A stretch of DNA of 64,000 nt from a virus, in the IMG/VR virus record IMGVR_UViG_3300027736_000020, positions 1 to 64,000 of that record; one strand, given 5' to 3'. The notes under the pieces are model-generated. The model had not been told where the DNA came from, did no database searches, and saw only the letters and a program-made list of their open reading frames with translations. Positions within the stretch are counted from its first letter, which is position 1; every line of letters starts with the position of its first letter. A program made the position numbers and the translations under genes. Below are positions 33,496 through 42,446 of the stretch, one piece after another.

Positions 33496-34253
33496 AGATT
33501 TTTTTTGATTTCTTGAAGAACGGCGCATTTAAGCGACGGATTGAACCTGTTGTATCTCCATTGCAAGGTTTGATAATTCTTGAAATGACTTGTTAACGAT
33601 TCACACGCGATAGCAGATGAATGAAGAAAATTATTTGGACGAAACTCTTTAAGAATTATTTTTTTGTCTGTATAAAACTTTACATACATGGATGGATCTC
33701 CATCTTTACATTTAAAGGTTTTAATATTATTCCACAGAAGATACTCAACATTGAGGGCTCGAAACCATTGACCAATATCAAATTTTCCAGTCACTTGTGC
33801 TCCGTATTGAGAAGCAACAGTGTTGTGCAAATATGGAGGTAAAATTTCCATTTCAAGCGAGTCTTCACAAAAAAAGATAGTTTGAAATTCAAAAGATACA
33901 GACATTCTCTGCGACTGTTGATTGTTTGTTAAAGATGGAACGTTTTCAGCGTTATAGTCTGGATTTCCAATACGCAAAAAATGTGCATTTTTTGGGCTTC
34001 CAATAAGTTTTTTTTCTTCGTCAAATTCAAAATCAGCATCAATTGGAAATTTAAAAAATAACATATTTGATTTTGAATCTTGATGAGCAGGACAAGACAG
34101 CAATACTTGAGACCTCGTATCCTTTTGATTCATATCTATATCGTCTTTGTTTAGGAAAACGGGATTCTCTTGAACTAGTCTTCGTATTGCCCAATCGGTT
34201 TCTCTTGCGTGTATTGCCCAATATACAGTAATAGAATTTTCATTGAGGCTCAT
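33489..34253 (-). CDS. hypothetical, probably tail-associated protein, 254 residues
   Basis: Start MSLNENSITVYWAIHARETD with AAGGA seven bases upstream. A 40-codon longer frame is spurious. No family is recognised. Aromatic-rich beta-like stretches (RMSVSFEFQTIFFCEDSLEM, FDIGQWFRALNVEYLLWNNI) suggest a folded virion or host-binding domain. It overlaps the preceding gene by 14 bases and closes the fibre-base gene run. A+T content is high. Confidence 0.55.
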   Translation of the reverse strand: MSLNENSITVYWAIHARETDWAIRRLVQENPVFLNKDDIDMNQKDTRSQVLLSCPAHQDSKSNMLFFKFPIDADFEFDEEKKLIGSPKNAHFLRIGNPDYNAENVPSLTNNQQSQRMSVSFEFQTIFFCEDSLEMEILPPYLHNTVASQYGAQVTGKFDIGQWFRALNVEYLLWNNIKTFKCKDGDPSMYVKFYTDKKIILKEFRPNNFLHSSAIACESLTSHFKNYQTLQWRYNRFNPSLKCAVLQEIKKNLL

Positions 34254-35238
34254 AGCCAAATCCTTTTTGTGCAAACAAAAACAAATCGGGATGCTTATGC
34301 CGAATAATACCTTCCGGAAGCATTGTCTTGGTTTGGAATGCCGATAATATGTCTGCATCTGAAATATTTCCATATCCAGATCCCGGATTGATAAGCTGTG
34401 AATCGGTTATTTTGCCATTAGAATCTGTATCTGTAACAAATATCTCTGCATGTTGTCCGGTGCTTCCTTGTGCGTCAATCACGTCTCGAACTTTATGATT
34501 TTTGCCTCCATCAACAATTGTGTAATTAACTACAGATCCATCAGAACATTTTAATGTTAGCAAACAACCCGATCCTGCGTCAACATCCTCGGAAAATCTT
34601 GGGAGTCCTGCTGGCCCCCCCAAAGATACAAACTGAACAGGAGGATCAAACGGATCCCAACCCTCAATGTGTAAAGCTACATTTTTAAGCATCCAGAAAT
34701 CCTCAGAAGGAATCTCGTGAGATCCAGTAGAATTTTTTCTTCTTTTGCTTAACAGCGGAATATGTTTAAAATGACTCAACTCCCAGATGTCTTCATATTC
34801 ACTGTCATTATCAATTTCTTTAATTTTTGTTGCCCATATACCGGGACTAAAGTTATTTAAAGATTTACACTCAAAAGTAATATATTTTTCAATATTATTC
34901 CACCATAATTCAGAGGATTTTGGATAATTAATAATAAAATGAAGTTTATTATTATAATTTTTTGGTAAATGTCTTTTGTAATAAACTCCATCTTTTTCTT
35001 GCTCGGAATTTTTCATAAAAAAATCAATAAAAATACTTCTTGAAATGGGATTTGTTACAAATAATACATTTTGTTCAAGATATGTTATGAATTCTTTAAT
35101 TGATCCTTCAAATATTTTATAGGGAGTATGTTGGGTATATGGAGTAGTTTCCCAAAATCTAGTAGAAGCTTTTTCATGACTCAAAAACAACTTCTCTGTT
35201 GACTGTTTTTTTAAATCAAAATCAAACTCTTTTTTCAT
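34240..35238 (-). CDS. tail-associated protein with a GSGYG-type module
   Basis: 332 residues. The first 200 residues are unrecognised and A+T-rich. The C-terminal third holds a module common in phage fibre proteins: VVNYTIVDGGKNHKVRDVID, AEIFVTDTDSNGKITDSQLI, NPGSGYGNI. That is, an ordered beta unit ending in a Gly-rich turn. It overlaps the fibre gene upstream by 17 bases and the next gene by 14. It is probably a fibre-base or decorating protein; the exact role is unknown. Confidence 0.55.
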   Translation of the reverse strand: MKKEFDFDLKKQSTEKLFLSHEKASTRFWETTPYTQHTPYKIFEGSIKEFITYLEQNVLFVTNPISRSIFIDFFMKNSEQEKDGVYYKRHLPKNYNNKLHFIINYPKSSELWWNNIEKYITFECKSLNNFSPGIWATKIKEIDNDSEYEDIWELSHFKHIPLLSKRRKNSTGSHEIPSEDFWMLKNVALHIEGWDPFDPPVQFVSLGGPAGLPRFSEDVDAGSGCLLTLKCSDGSVVNYTIVDGGKNHKVRDVIDAQGSTGQHAEIFVTDTDSNGKITDSQLINPGSGYGNISDADILSAFQTKTMLPEGIIRHKHPDLFLFAQKGFGYEPQ

Positions 35239-36115
35239 ATGAATATTCCAAATCTTCTTCTACTTCTTTGAACCAAAAAATAGCTCCACCAATGGATACC
35301 GCAACCTTTGTCACTGTAACAGTTTGACTACTTGCTGCCCCGCTAACTGGCGGAACAGAAGATGTGTAAATTCTAGCAGAAGAAACTGCACCAGAGGGAC
35401 CAGCCGCTCCACCTCCGTTGTTGCCTGTAGCATTATCGCATACTGTTTCCGTTTTGGGATTATTGTACCAGTCTTTCTGAGATCCACAAGTGCTGGTAGT
35501 GTCAGCACAATTCCAATAGCCACCAGTATATACTGAGCGACAATTCGTCTGATATGTCCAACTGAATGAGGGCCACCCAGTGTTGCCAGTTCCACCCGCC
35601 ATGGAAAGAGTGCCGCTTGTTCCCGAATAATTTTCTGCAAGAATCAATACATATCCTGCACCGCTTCCTCCTTGATTATTGTTGTACGTAACTCCGTTAT
35701 TTCCTCCCCATGTTCCTGTTCCATTGTATCCGCTTGAAATTATCTGCCCATTGTTCACGAATTTTTTTGCCATTATTTTCATGGCATTTGCTCCGTAATT
35801 TGTTCCCCAAGAAGAGGCATAGTTAGCACCATTGGCGCTTGCGGGAAGAACGTCTTGCGGTGAAGCTAACGTGTACGCTGCTCCAGTTCCCGCAGTGTCG
35901 CTAGAAATTAATTGCGCAGATTTAATAACTCCATTATTTGTTAACGTACCAGATACCCTCAAATCAGTTGTCCTACTCAAGGTAATAGTTACCCCTGAAT
36001 TTATTGTCAAATCTCCATAGTAGTATGAAGTATTTGCTGAAAAATCAGTATTTGTGCTGATTGTAACACTATTTGTTGCAGTACCAAAATTTACAACTTG
36101 ATTTGCATAAATCAT
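35222..36115 (-). CDS. tail fibre or adhesin with a Gly-rich tip
   Basis: 297 residues. The N-terminal half is beta-rich (YGDLTINSGVTITLSRTTDL, RVSGTLTNNGVIKS), typical of a beta-solenoid fibre shaft. The second half is Gly/Asn/Ser-rich (NNGVTYNNNQGGSGAGYVLI, GNNGGGAAGPSGAVSSARIY) and carries four Cys. Such tips resemble Gly-rich receptor-binding adhesins. AAAGGTGC precedes the ATG. It follows the 1380-residue fibre gene closely, suggesting that the two assemble together. Confidence 0.65.
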   Translation of the reverse strand: MIYANQVVNFGTATNSVTISTNTDFSANTSYYYGDLTINSGVTITLSRTTDLRVSGTLTNNGVIKSAQLISSDTAGTGAAYTLASPQDVLPASANGANYASSWGTNYGANAMKIMAKKFVNNGQIISSGYNGTGTWGGNNGVTYNNNQGGSGAGYVLILAENYSGTSGTLSMAGGTGNTGWPSFSWTYQTNCRSVYTGGYWNCADTTSTCGSQKDWYNNPKTETVCDNATGNNGGGAAGPSGAVSSARIYTSSVPPVSGAASSQTVTVTKVAVSIGGAIFWFKEVEEDLEYSYEKRV

Positions 36116-36129
36116 TTTTGTGCACCTTT

Positions 36130-39100
36130 TTATGAAAAGACAAGCGATAAACCTAGAAAATTTGCCGCATTTGTAGCAGTGACTCTAAAATAATACCCTG
36201 TATTAGGAGTTAGGGTAGACAGTGCTGTGTACGTCCCCGTTGATGTTGTGCTAGTAGCAATTGAGGCAGTTATGCCACCAGTTAATGTTGCAGTAACAGT
36301 TCCTCCTGAATAATTTCCGGGAACAACCAAGTATACATACGCGATGTTTCCAATAGCCATGGAGTAATAATACTGTCCGCTTGTCGCGTCAGTTGACAAA
36401 CTCACTGTAGAAGTAAAAGCCGAAGCAGGAATAAAACAACGAGGTGCGAATCCTCCAGTAACCGCTGAACTTGTGCTCACATTGCCTGTAGTATTGTTAA
36501 TTGTAAGTGGCCGGAGAGCCGACCAATTATCTCCCGAAGTTCCAGACGTTCCGAAAAGAAAATACACATTAGTGCCATCATTTCTCAACACAAGTGTGCC
36601 AATTCGAAGTCCATTTGCACCAGTTGTGGTAAATTCTCCGGCAGCTGATATGGCTGATCCACCAGACGTAGAAGAAATAGTTCCACTTGCCGATATCGTG
36701 GAAAACGCTCCAGTACTTGCGGTTGTGGCCCCTATGGTTCCGGTGATTCCTCCGCTAGCGGTGATAAGACCACTTGCCGATATCGTGGAAAACGCTCCAG
36801 TACTTGCGGTTGTGGCCCCTATGGTTCCGGTGATTCCTCCGCTAGCGGTGATAAGACCACTTGCCGATATGGTGGTAAATGCTCCAGTACTTGCAGTACT
36901 CGCGCCTACCGTGCCGTTCCATGCTCCAGTGGTAATTGTTCCAACACCGGTAATTCCAGTGTTTGCCAAAGATGCCCAAGCGGGAACACCTGCTGATGTC
37001 ATTGTAAGCAAAGAAGTAGCACTAGCTGGTTTGGTCAATTTGGCAAGAGTCGTTGTTGAATCAGCGTACAGAATATCTCCAACTGCGTAGCCAGTTGTTC
37101 CTGTGCCTCCACTTGAAGCAGAAACACCTGTTCCTCCTCCGCTAACAACAAAACTTGCTGCGGTAACTTTTCCTTGAACAACAATGCTATCTACATCAGA
37201 TGGTTTTGATTGTGCCGTTCGTCCAATGTAAATGGATCCATTATCATAACCGCGAAAAAATTCAGTCAATGCGGTTGTGCTGCCTGCATTGACCCACAAG
37301 CTTAGATATCCTGCGTATTCATTGATAACAGAAGATGCTTTTCGAGCACTGATTCCACCAAATGCGGTAAATGTAGGCGTTGCATTTACTGCTCCACCAA
37401 GGGCAATTCTTGCTCCAGAATCCGCTGCCCAAGCAGCACTGCTGCGAACGTACAACGAAGAAGCCAAGGAAGTATACGTAGATGTTCCAGAAACATCCAA
37501 AGCATTGCTTATTGTTTGAGGAGAATCACCAAATCCAAAAGCAAGACCTCCTTGTCGAGCAATATATGCAGGAAGTGAATGAGTATGATCTCCACGAGAA
37601 ATATTGACAGTTGTTCCAGCAGTGCCTTGTCCATCATTAGGAAGAGTACTGTAGGAAGTGTAATACCCATCCAGTCTTGGATGAGTATGTTCTCTGTGCG
37701 CCGCAAATTGTTGTGTTGATGAAGGATAAACAAGTCCTGTTCCATAGCCAGAAAAATCCAAAGTGGTTACTGCTGACGAAGCAGTAAATGATGATCCTTC
37801 TATGTACGAAGGAGCTGATGCTCCTGCAATGGTATTCCATTGTGCCGTAGTTGTTGTGCCAAGCCATCCAATAATATAATTATTTCCAGCAACTATGTAT
37901 TTGACAGGAAACATTCCCCAATTTCCCGTATCTCCCGGACTAGAAGGAATAGGCGTAAATGTAGCTTTACCTGCGTATACCGTTCCTGTTCCTGTTCCTG
38001 CTCCAGTAGCAGTAAAAATTGTTCCGATCATGTTTGATGCAGCGCCAACCGAAGTAAAATCAGTTGTTCCACGAGTGTAAATAGTATATGTTGTTCCGTT
38101 CACCATTGATGTTGCATTTACAACAGTATATCCAGACGTTGTTGACCATGTGTCTTGAAATCCTGCAACATTTGCCGAAATAGTAAGATTTAAAAAGTCA
38201 TCACTCCATAAGTCATCAAATGTATAATTTGATCCTGCAACTTGTCCACTTGCCAAGGATAAAGTAATGTTTGCTCCGGCAACAAAATTTAATCTTCTTT
38301 TTTGAACAGCACCTGACAAACCGACCGATCCAGTTGCTGTTCCTGAAGAAGAAGTAATTGAAACCCCTACTCTAGCTGTTGCATCCAGAACATGTGAAGA
38401 AGTAAAAGGATCAGAACCACCTATTGCATGAGTTGCAATGTGTGCCGTAGGATTATATGAGGAAGGTTGCGCGTGCACATGATCAATTCGTGCAACTTCG
38501 AATGACGATCCGGATGAAGCCGTAATAGTTGACGCAGTTCCAAGAAACGAGGCTGGTGTTGTTGTTCCCAAATATCCATATGAATACGTTGTTGTTCCAT
38601 TAAAGCCAACGCGCAAGGATTTGGATGTGGAATCCCATTGAACGTCTCCTGTTGCGGTAGGAGCAGCACCTGCGCTATTTTTTAATGTCAACGTAACAGC
38701 AGAAGAAATTGTTCCTCCAGTTATGGCAACATTTGAGGAACTAAAAAGGGTATTTGAAGTAAGTGTTGGCAATGAATTTGCGGCAGAAGATGTTGAAGAG
38801 ATAAAAGCTCCAGCAGATGTCACGTTGCCTGTCAACGTTGATGTACCAGCTACGGATAACGATCCGTATCCTGATGCTCCAATTGAAAGTCCATACACTG
38901 TTGAAGATGTATAAGAAAAGTTTCCTATTGCATTTCCAGCAACCGAGACGCCTAACGTGCTCGGTGTTCCTGTGGTTCTGTAAAAACCAGTATTTCTTTC
39001 ATTGGAACCACTTTCAAACGTAATTGAAGGATTTGCAGCAGTGCCCTTTTCAATCACAGACAATCTTTTTGCAACAACATAACTTAATATGGTGGAATAA

Positions 39101-40272
39101 TCAAATGAATTCAAAAGAATATCTTGGGAAGCACCCGGAGTTCCAGTAACGGCAATTCCGGAAGCTAGATTTGCTTGTCCGGGATTGTTTGTTGTCGACG
39201 TTGCTCCAGCGTATTGCGCAGTTAACGTAATGCTGGCATTATTTGTTGGCCCCACAACGGTAGTTCCCTGCGTACTTGTTGCAATGGTATTTGCAAGAAG
39301 TGCAGATGTATATGTACTACCAGATTTTGTTACAACAGCCAAGGGGAGTCCGTATACTCGTCCATCAACCGTATTGAGCTGTTGCGCATCATCATCTGTT
39401 CCTCTTCCGGCAATATACAAAGAAGAATCAAGATTGTCGGCAAATTCAAGAAAAGATTTTCGCATGTCTGCACGATAAACCGTATCAGACAAGATGCTCA
39501 CTAATGTTTGTGGACTTGACAAAGCAGTCGTATCATAATTATCGGCTCGATAAAAAGTATATGGATTTGTAGAAGCATTTGTTGATATGAAAGAAGAGGA
39601 TCTTCCTCCTTGAGCTTTTACGCTTGAATTTGCAGGAGTTGATACTGTATAGGAAACACCAGTGATGAATCCAAGGCTAACATCATTGGTAGTTATTGCT
39701 GAGGTGCGCAATCTCCAGCGTAACTGAATTCTGCGTGTTGTTTCTGCGCCAAAAACTGGATCCGTCATGATGTTTGTAATAGCATTATCTGCAGTATCAG
39801 TTCCTCCATATTTGTAAATAGTTGCACTTTTGTTTTCAGTTACTGAAGCATTGCTGCTTATTGTTTCACCTGATGCGGCTGTTGGCACTACTTCTTGATA
39901 CCATGCTTCAAGCCAGACAAAAGTATTCACATTTGTACTATCTACTGTAACAGTCATGGTGGAACCAGATGCAGCAGAAGCAATGGTAAAAATATTTCCT
40001 TGAATGTTCACGAAAGATTTTTGAATAGTTAAGGTATTTGAACTAATCGTAATATTGGGATTTGTCAAGAATCCCGAAGACTTATAGATACTTTGAACAA
40101 ATCTCTGTTGATTTTTTGCAATGATATCCTGCATGACATTCAAGTCAAAATCAAGGATACTCTTGCCCTGTTGAAAAACTACCGACTCCAAGGATTGATT
40201 TGCCGTGTCAATTGACGACACGCGACTTGTTCTTGTGGGGTAAATTCCAAGAGCAGAGTTTATCTTCTTCAT
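36130..40272 (-). CDS. large tail fibre / baseplate-attached fibre protein
   Basis: 1380 residues. The N-terminal 100 residues (SLESVVFQQGKSILDFDLNV, MQDIIAKNQQRFVQSIYKSS) look like a baseplate-attachment domain found at the start of some phage fibre proteins. The middle is Ser/Thr/Gly-rich beta structure. It holds two units of the GTTYTI type (NGTTYTIYTRGTTDFTSVGA, and a diverged copy starting VAGNNYIIGW) and three tandem 29-residue repeats near residues 1120-1200. The C-terminus (GTYTALSTLTPNTGYYFRVT) resembles a fibronectin-like or tip domain. It is probably a trimeric fibre. GGAAAA precedes the ATG. Confidence 0.75.
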   Translation of the reverse strand: MKKINSALGIYPTRTSRVSSIDTANQSLESVVFQQGKSILDFDLNVMQDIIAKNQQRFVQSIYKSSGFLTNPNITISSNTLTIQKSFVNIQGNIFTIASAASGSTMTVTVDSTNVNTFVWLEAWYQEVVPTAASGETISSNASVTENKSATIYKYGGTDTADNAITNIMTDPVFGAETTRRIQLRWRLRTSAITTNDVSLGFITGVSYTVSTPANSSVKAQGGRSSSFISTNASTNPYTFYRADNYDTTALSSPQTLVSILSDTVYRADMRKSFLEFADNLDSSLYIAGRGTDDDAQQLNTVDGRVYGLPLAVVTKSGSTYTSALLANTIATSTQGTTVVGPTNNASITLTAQYAGATSTTNNPGQANLASGIAVTGTPGASQDILLNSFDYSTILSYVVAKRLSVIEKGTAANPSITFESGSNERNTGFYRTTGTPSTLGVSVAGNAIGNFSYTSSTVYGLSIGASGYGSLSVAGTSTLTGNVTSAGAFISSTSSAANSLPTLTSNTLFSSSNVAITGGTISSAVTLTLKNSAGAAPTATGDVQWDSTSKSLRVGFNGTTTYSYGYLGTTTPASFLGTASTITASSGSSFEVARIDHVHAQPSSYNPTAHIATHAIGGSDPFTSSHVLDATARVGVSITSSSGTATGSVGLSGAVQKRRLNFVAGANITLSLASGQVAGSNYTFDDLWSDDFLNLTISANVAGFQDTWSTTSGYTVVNATSMVNGTTYTIYTRGTTDFTSVGAASNMIGTIFTATGAGTGTGTVYAGKATFTPIPSSPGDTGNWGMFPVKYIVAGNNYIIGWLGTTTTAQWNTIAGASAPSYIEGSSFTASSAVTTLDFSGYGTGLVYPSSTQQFAAHREHTHPRLDGYYTSYSTLPNDGQGTAGTTVNISRGDHTHSLPAYIARQGGLAFGFGDSPQTISNALDVSGTSTYTSLASSLYVRSSAAWAADSGARIALGGAVNATPTFTAFGGISARKASSVINEYAGYLSLWVNAGSTTALTEFFRGYDNGSIYIGRTAQSKPSDVDSIVVQGKVTAASFVVSGGGTGVSASSGGTGTTGYAVGDILYADSTTTLAKLTKPASATSLLTMTSAGVPAWASLANTGITGVGTITTGAWNGTVGASTASTGAFTTISASGLITASGGITGTIGATTASTGAFSTISASGLITASGGITGTIGATTASTGAFSTISASGTISSTSGGSAISAAGEFTTTGANGLRIGTLVLRNDGTNVYFLFGTSGTSGDNWSALRPLTINNTTGNVSTSSAVTGGFAPRCFIPASAFTSTVSLSTDATSGQYYYSMAIGNIAYVYLVVPGNYSGGTVTATLTGGITASIATSTTSTGTYTALSTLTPNTGYYFRVTATNAANFLGLSLVFS
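36683..36900 (-). repeat. 87-bp tandem coding repeats in the fibre gene
   Basis: Two essentially identical 87-base units start at 36683 and 36770, and a partial, diverged third at 36857. Each encodes the 29-residue unit containing STGAFSTISASGLITASGG. Identity at the DNA level implies recent duplication that lengthens the fibre. Confidence 0.95.
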
Positions 40273-40291
40273 GAGGTTTTCCTTGGATTGA

Positions 40292-42445
40292 TTAAGTCAG
40301 GAGAGGCTCTACCGTAAAGGATACTCCTGCGGGTTTGTATTTGTTTACTAGAGTATAAACAAAATTTTGCAGATTTGGCGACAAAATATTGTTTATCGTA
40401 TCATCAGGAGCAACTTTTACAATAAATGTTCCGGATCCTGTAATTGGCCCGATCCTTGTTGCGTTTGATACAGAATCAGATGGATAAAATGTTGTAGATG
40501 TTGAGCTATTGTATAGTGCCGCGGAATAGGAAATTTCCAATGATCCTAACGTTCCTGCAGTCATTGAAGCTGTTGATTGTATGTTTATGGTGGTCGCAGC
40601 TCCAGATGTAGAGGGTGTTCCTGTAATTGTTACAACTCCAGTTCCTAATGACCCGGTTAAAGGAGTTCCATATATTGTGCTGCTTCCCCATGAAGTTGCT
40701 GGGAAAAAATAAGGCGCAGAACTGCCTATTATTGTAACGTTTCCCAGTATGGTAATAGTTGCGGTGTAATACGTTGCCCCTGATGATACGGTACCAATGG
40801 TTATTGAGTATGGTTTTCCAACTGCTCCTATTGTCGTAGAAGACACTGATTGGCTTGGACTAACAAAATATGTACCGATACCACCAGTACCCGTGCCAAG
40901 GGAGATTATTTGAGTACCTGATGTCACGTTAGTTCCAGATAATGTTTGTCCAATCGCAAGAGAACCAACAATGGACGCTACGGAAACAGTTAACGTCGTT
41001 GTGGAGATGGAACCAGTGACAATTGCTTCTGTAGTATTCCAAGGGGATATGATTTTTGTTTTTGTATACGGCAAAGAACTTGATGTTCGATTAAATGGAC
41101 TGATCTTCAGATCTTTATCCACAGAAGGAAAAATAATCTTGAAAGGAGCAGATCCATCAACTACAGCGGTGGATTGTCCAGTTGCAGAAGAAACCAGCTC
41201 TGCAATAGCCAGATTATTTGATTTTGGAAGTAACGCTTCTCGTTGCATTCTTGATCTGTACATTTCATCCATGTTTATTTCGGAAGTCTGACGGCTAACG
41301 CTAAGGATTTTTCCCCAATATTCCAACCATTCTCCTGTAGCAATATGCTGATTGGTTTGCTGGGTTGCGGCTTGAATTTGCATTTTGTAATCTTTTATCA
41401 TCAATACAATGGGAATCAGAAACCTGAAATTATTATTTGTAAAAATCGGCCAAGAAATTGCATTTGCATCAATATCCAGTCCTCCTTCCAAGAGCAATGA
41501 AGAGGGAATATGTGTGCCATATTCTAGATCATCACTGTATTCAGTTTTTATTCCACCGTACCCGTTGAGGATCTTAGTGTCATATTTTTCTTGAAAATAT
41601 TCAACAAATTCTTTTAGGGAATAGTCAGCAAGATCAATATACTCGGGAGAAAAATAGGAACAGGATGAACTGAGTGAAAAAGATGCATCTGCCACATAAA
41701 TTGAAGGATCTCCTTTGCTTTCTTCCGAAAAAATGGAATATGTGGGGTTTCCAATTAATTCAGAGAATAAAATAGTATTTGCAAAAATTTGTCTTTTCAT
41801 TTTTGCAATATTGATATATCCAGAAACGCACGACGATGTGATCTGTGTGCTTGGTACTGTTTGAATGACATCAAGATAATATGTTCCAGATCCACCACTG
41901 CCAGTTCCCTTGGCAATGATTTTTGTTCCGGAAACTACTCCAACTCCACTCAATACTTGACCAATTGATATTCTTCCTGATGCAATTGAAGCAACATTGA
42001 GAGTACAGACAGTCGTTGACCCTGTCGGTGTCACATACGTATTTTGATAAATATTCGCGGTAAAAACTGCTTGAAGGACAACAGAGGAAAGATCTGGACT
42101 GGATAGTGAGAATATACCTTCTGAAGAATATTCATTGATGTCCCAAATTGCATTGATTTCTTTCATGTTGTTTGACAATGCATACGTCAAATCATATGGT
42201 ATTCCGGATAAAAAAACTGAATCTCCAAGAGCAAAATTCTTGAAATAATTTGTGGTTTTGTGCTTTACAACAATTGTATTATTGTACGGTTTGTCAATGG
42301 AAAGAATTGCAATTGGTTCAGGATGAACTCTTGCAAATGTTATTGCATTTTGAGGAATAGGATCTATGGAAAATAATCCCGGAAGTTCTTGAGAAATTCG
42401 AGACAATATGGTTGAGTTTGGCAAAACATCAAGAGGAGTACTCAT
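40292..42445 (-). CDS. baseplate wedge protein (gpI-like) with inserted beta cassettes
   Basis: 717 residues from MSTPLDVLPNSTILSRISQE; the ATG follows the stop of the gpJ-like gene by one base. The segment GEWLEYWGKILSVSRQTSEI with EMYRSRMQREALL and the C-terminal NKYKPAGVSFTVEPLL have the layout of wedge proteins encoded after gpJ (gpI type). Two copies of an exchangeable cassette are inserted (about 41835-42035 and 40825-41020), each with a G-Q-x-L turn, a run of Gly-Thr and GTY. The family link is moderate, and the genome order supports it. Confidence 0.6.
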   Translation of the reverse strand: MSTPLDVLPNSTILSRISQELPGLFSIDPIPQNAITFARVHPEPIAILSIDKPYNNTIVVKHKTTNYFKNFALGDSVFLSGIPYDLTYALSNNMKEINAIWDINEYSSEGIFSLSSPDLSSVVLQAVFTANIYQNTYVTPTGSTTVCTLNVASIASGRISIGQVLSGVGVVSGTKIIAKGTGSGGSGTYYLDVIQTVPSTQITSSCVSGYINIAKMKRQIFANTILFSELIGNPTYSIFSEESKGDPSIYVADASFSLSSSCSYFSPEYIDLADYSLKEFVEYFQEKYDTKILNGYGGIKTEYSDDLEYGTHIPSSLLLEGGLDIDANAISWPIFTNNNFRFLIPIVLMIKDYKMQIQAATQQTNQHIATGEWLEYWGKILSVSRQTSEINMDEMYRSRMQREALLPKSNNLAIAELVSSATGQSTAVVDGSAPFKIIFPSVDKDLKISPFNRTSSSLPYTKTKIISPWNTTEAIVTGSISTTTLTVSVASIVGSLAIGQTLSGTNVTSGTQIISLGTGTGGIGTYFVSPSQSVSSTTIGAVGKPYSITIGTVSSGATYYTATITILGNVTIIGSSAPYFFPATSWGSSTIYGTPLTGSLGTGVVTITGTPSTSGAATTINIQSTASMTAGTLGSLEISYSAALYNSSTSTTFYPSDSVSNATRIGPITGSGTFIVKVAPDDTINNILSPNLQNFVYTLVNKYKPAGVSFTVEPLLT

Positions 42446-42446
42446 G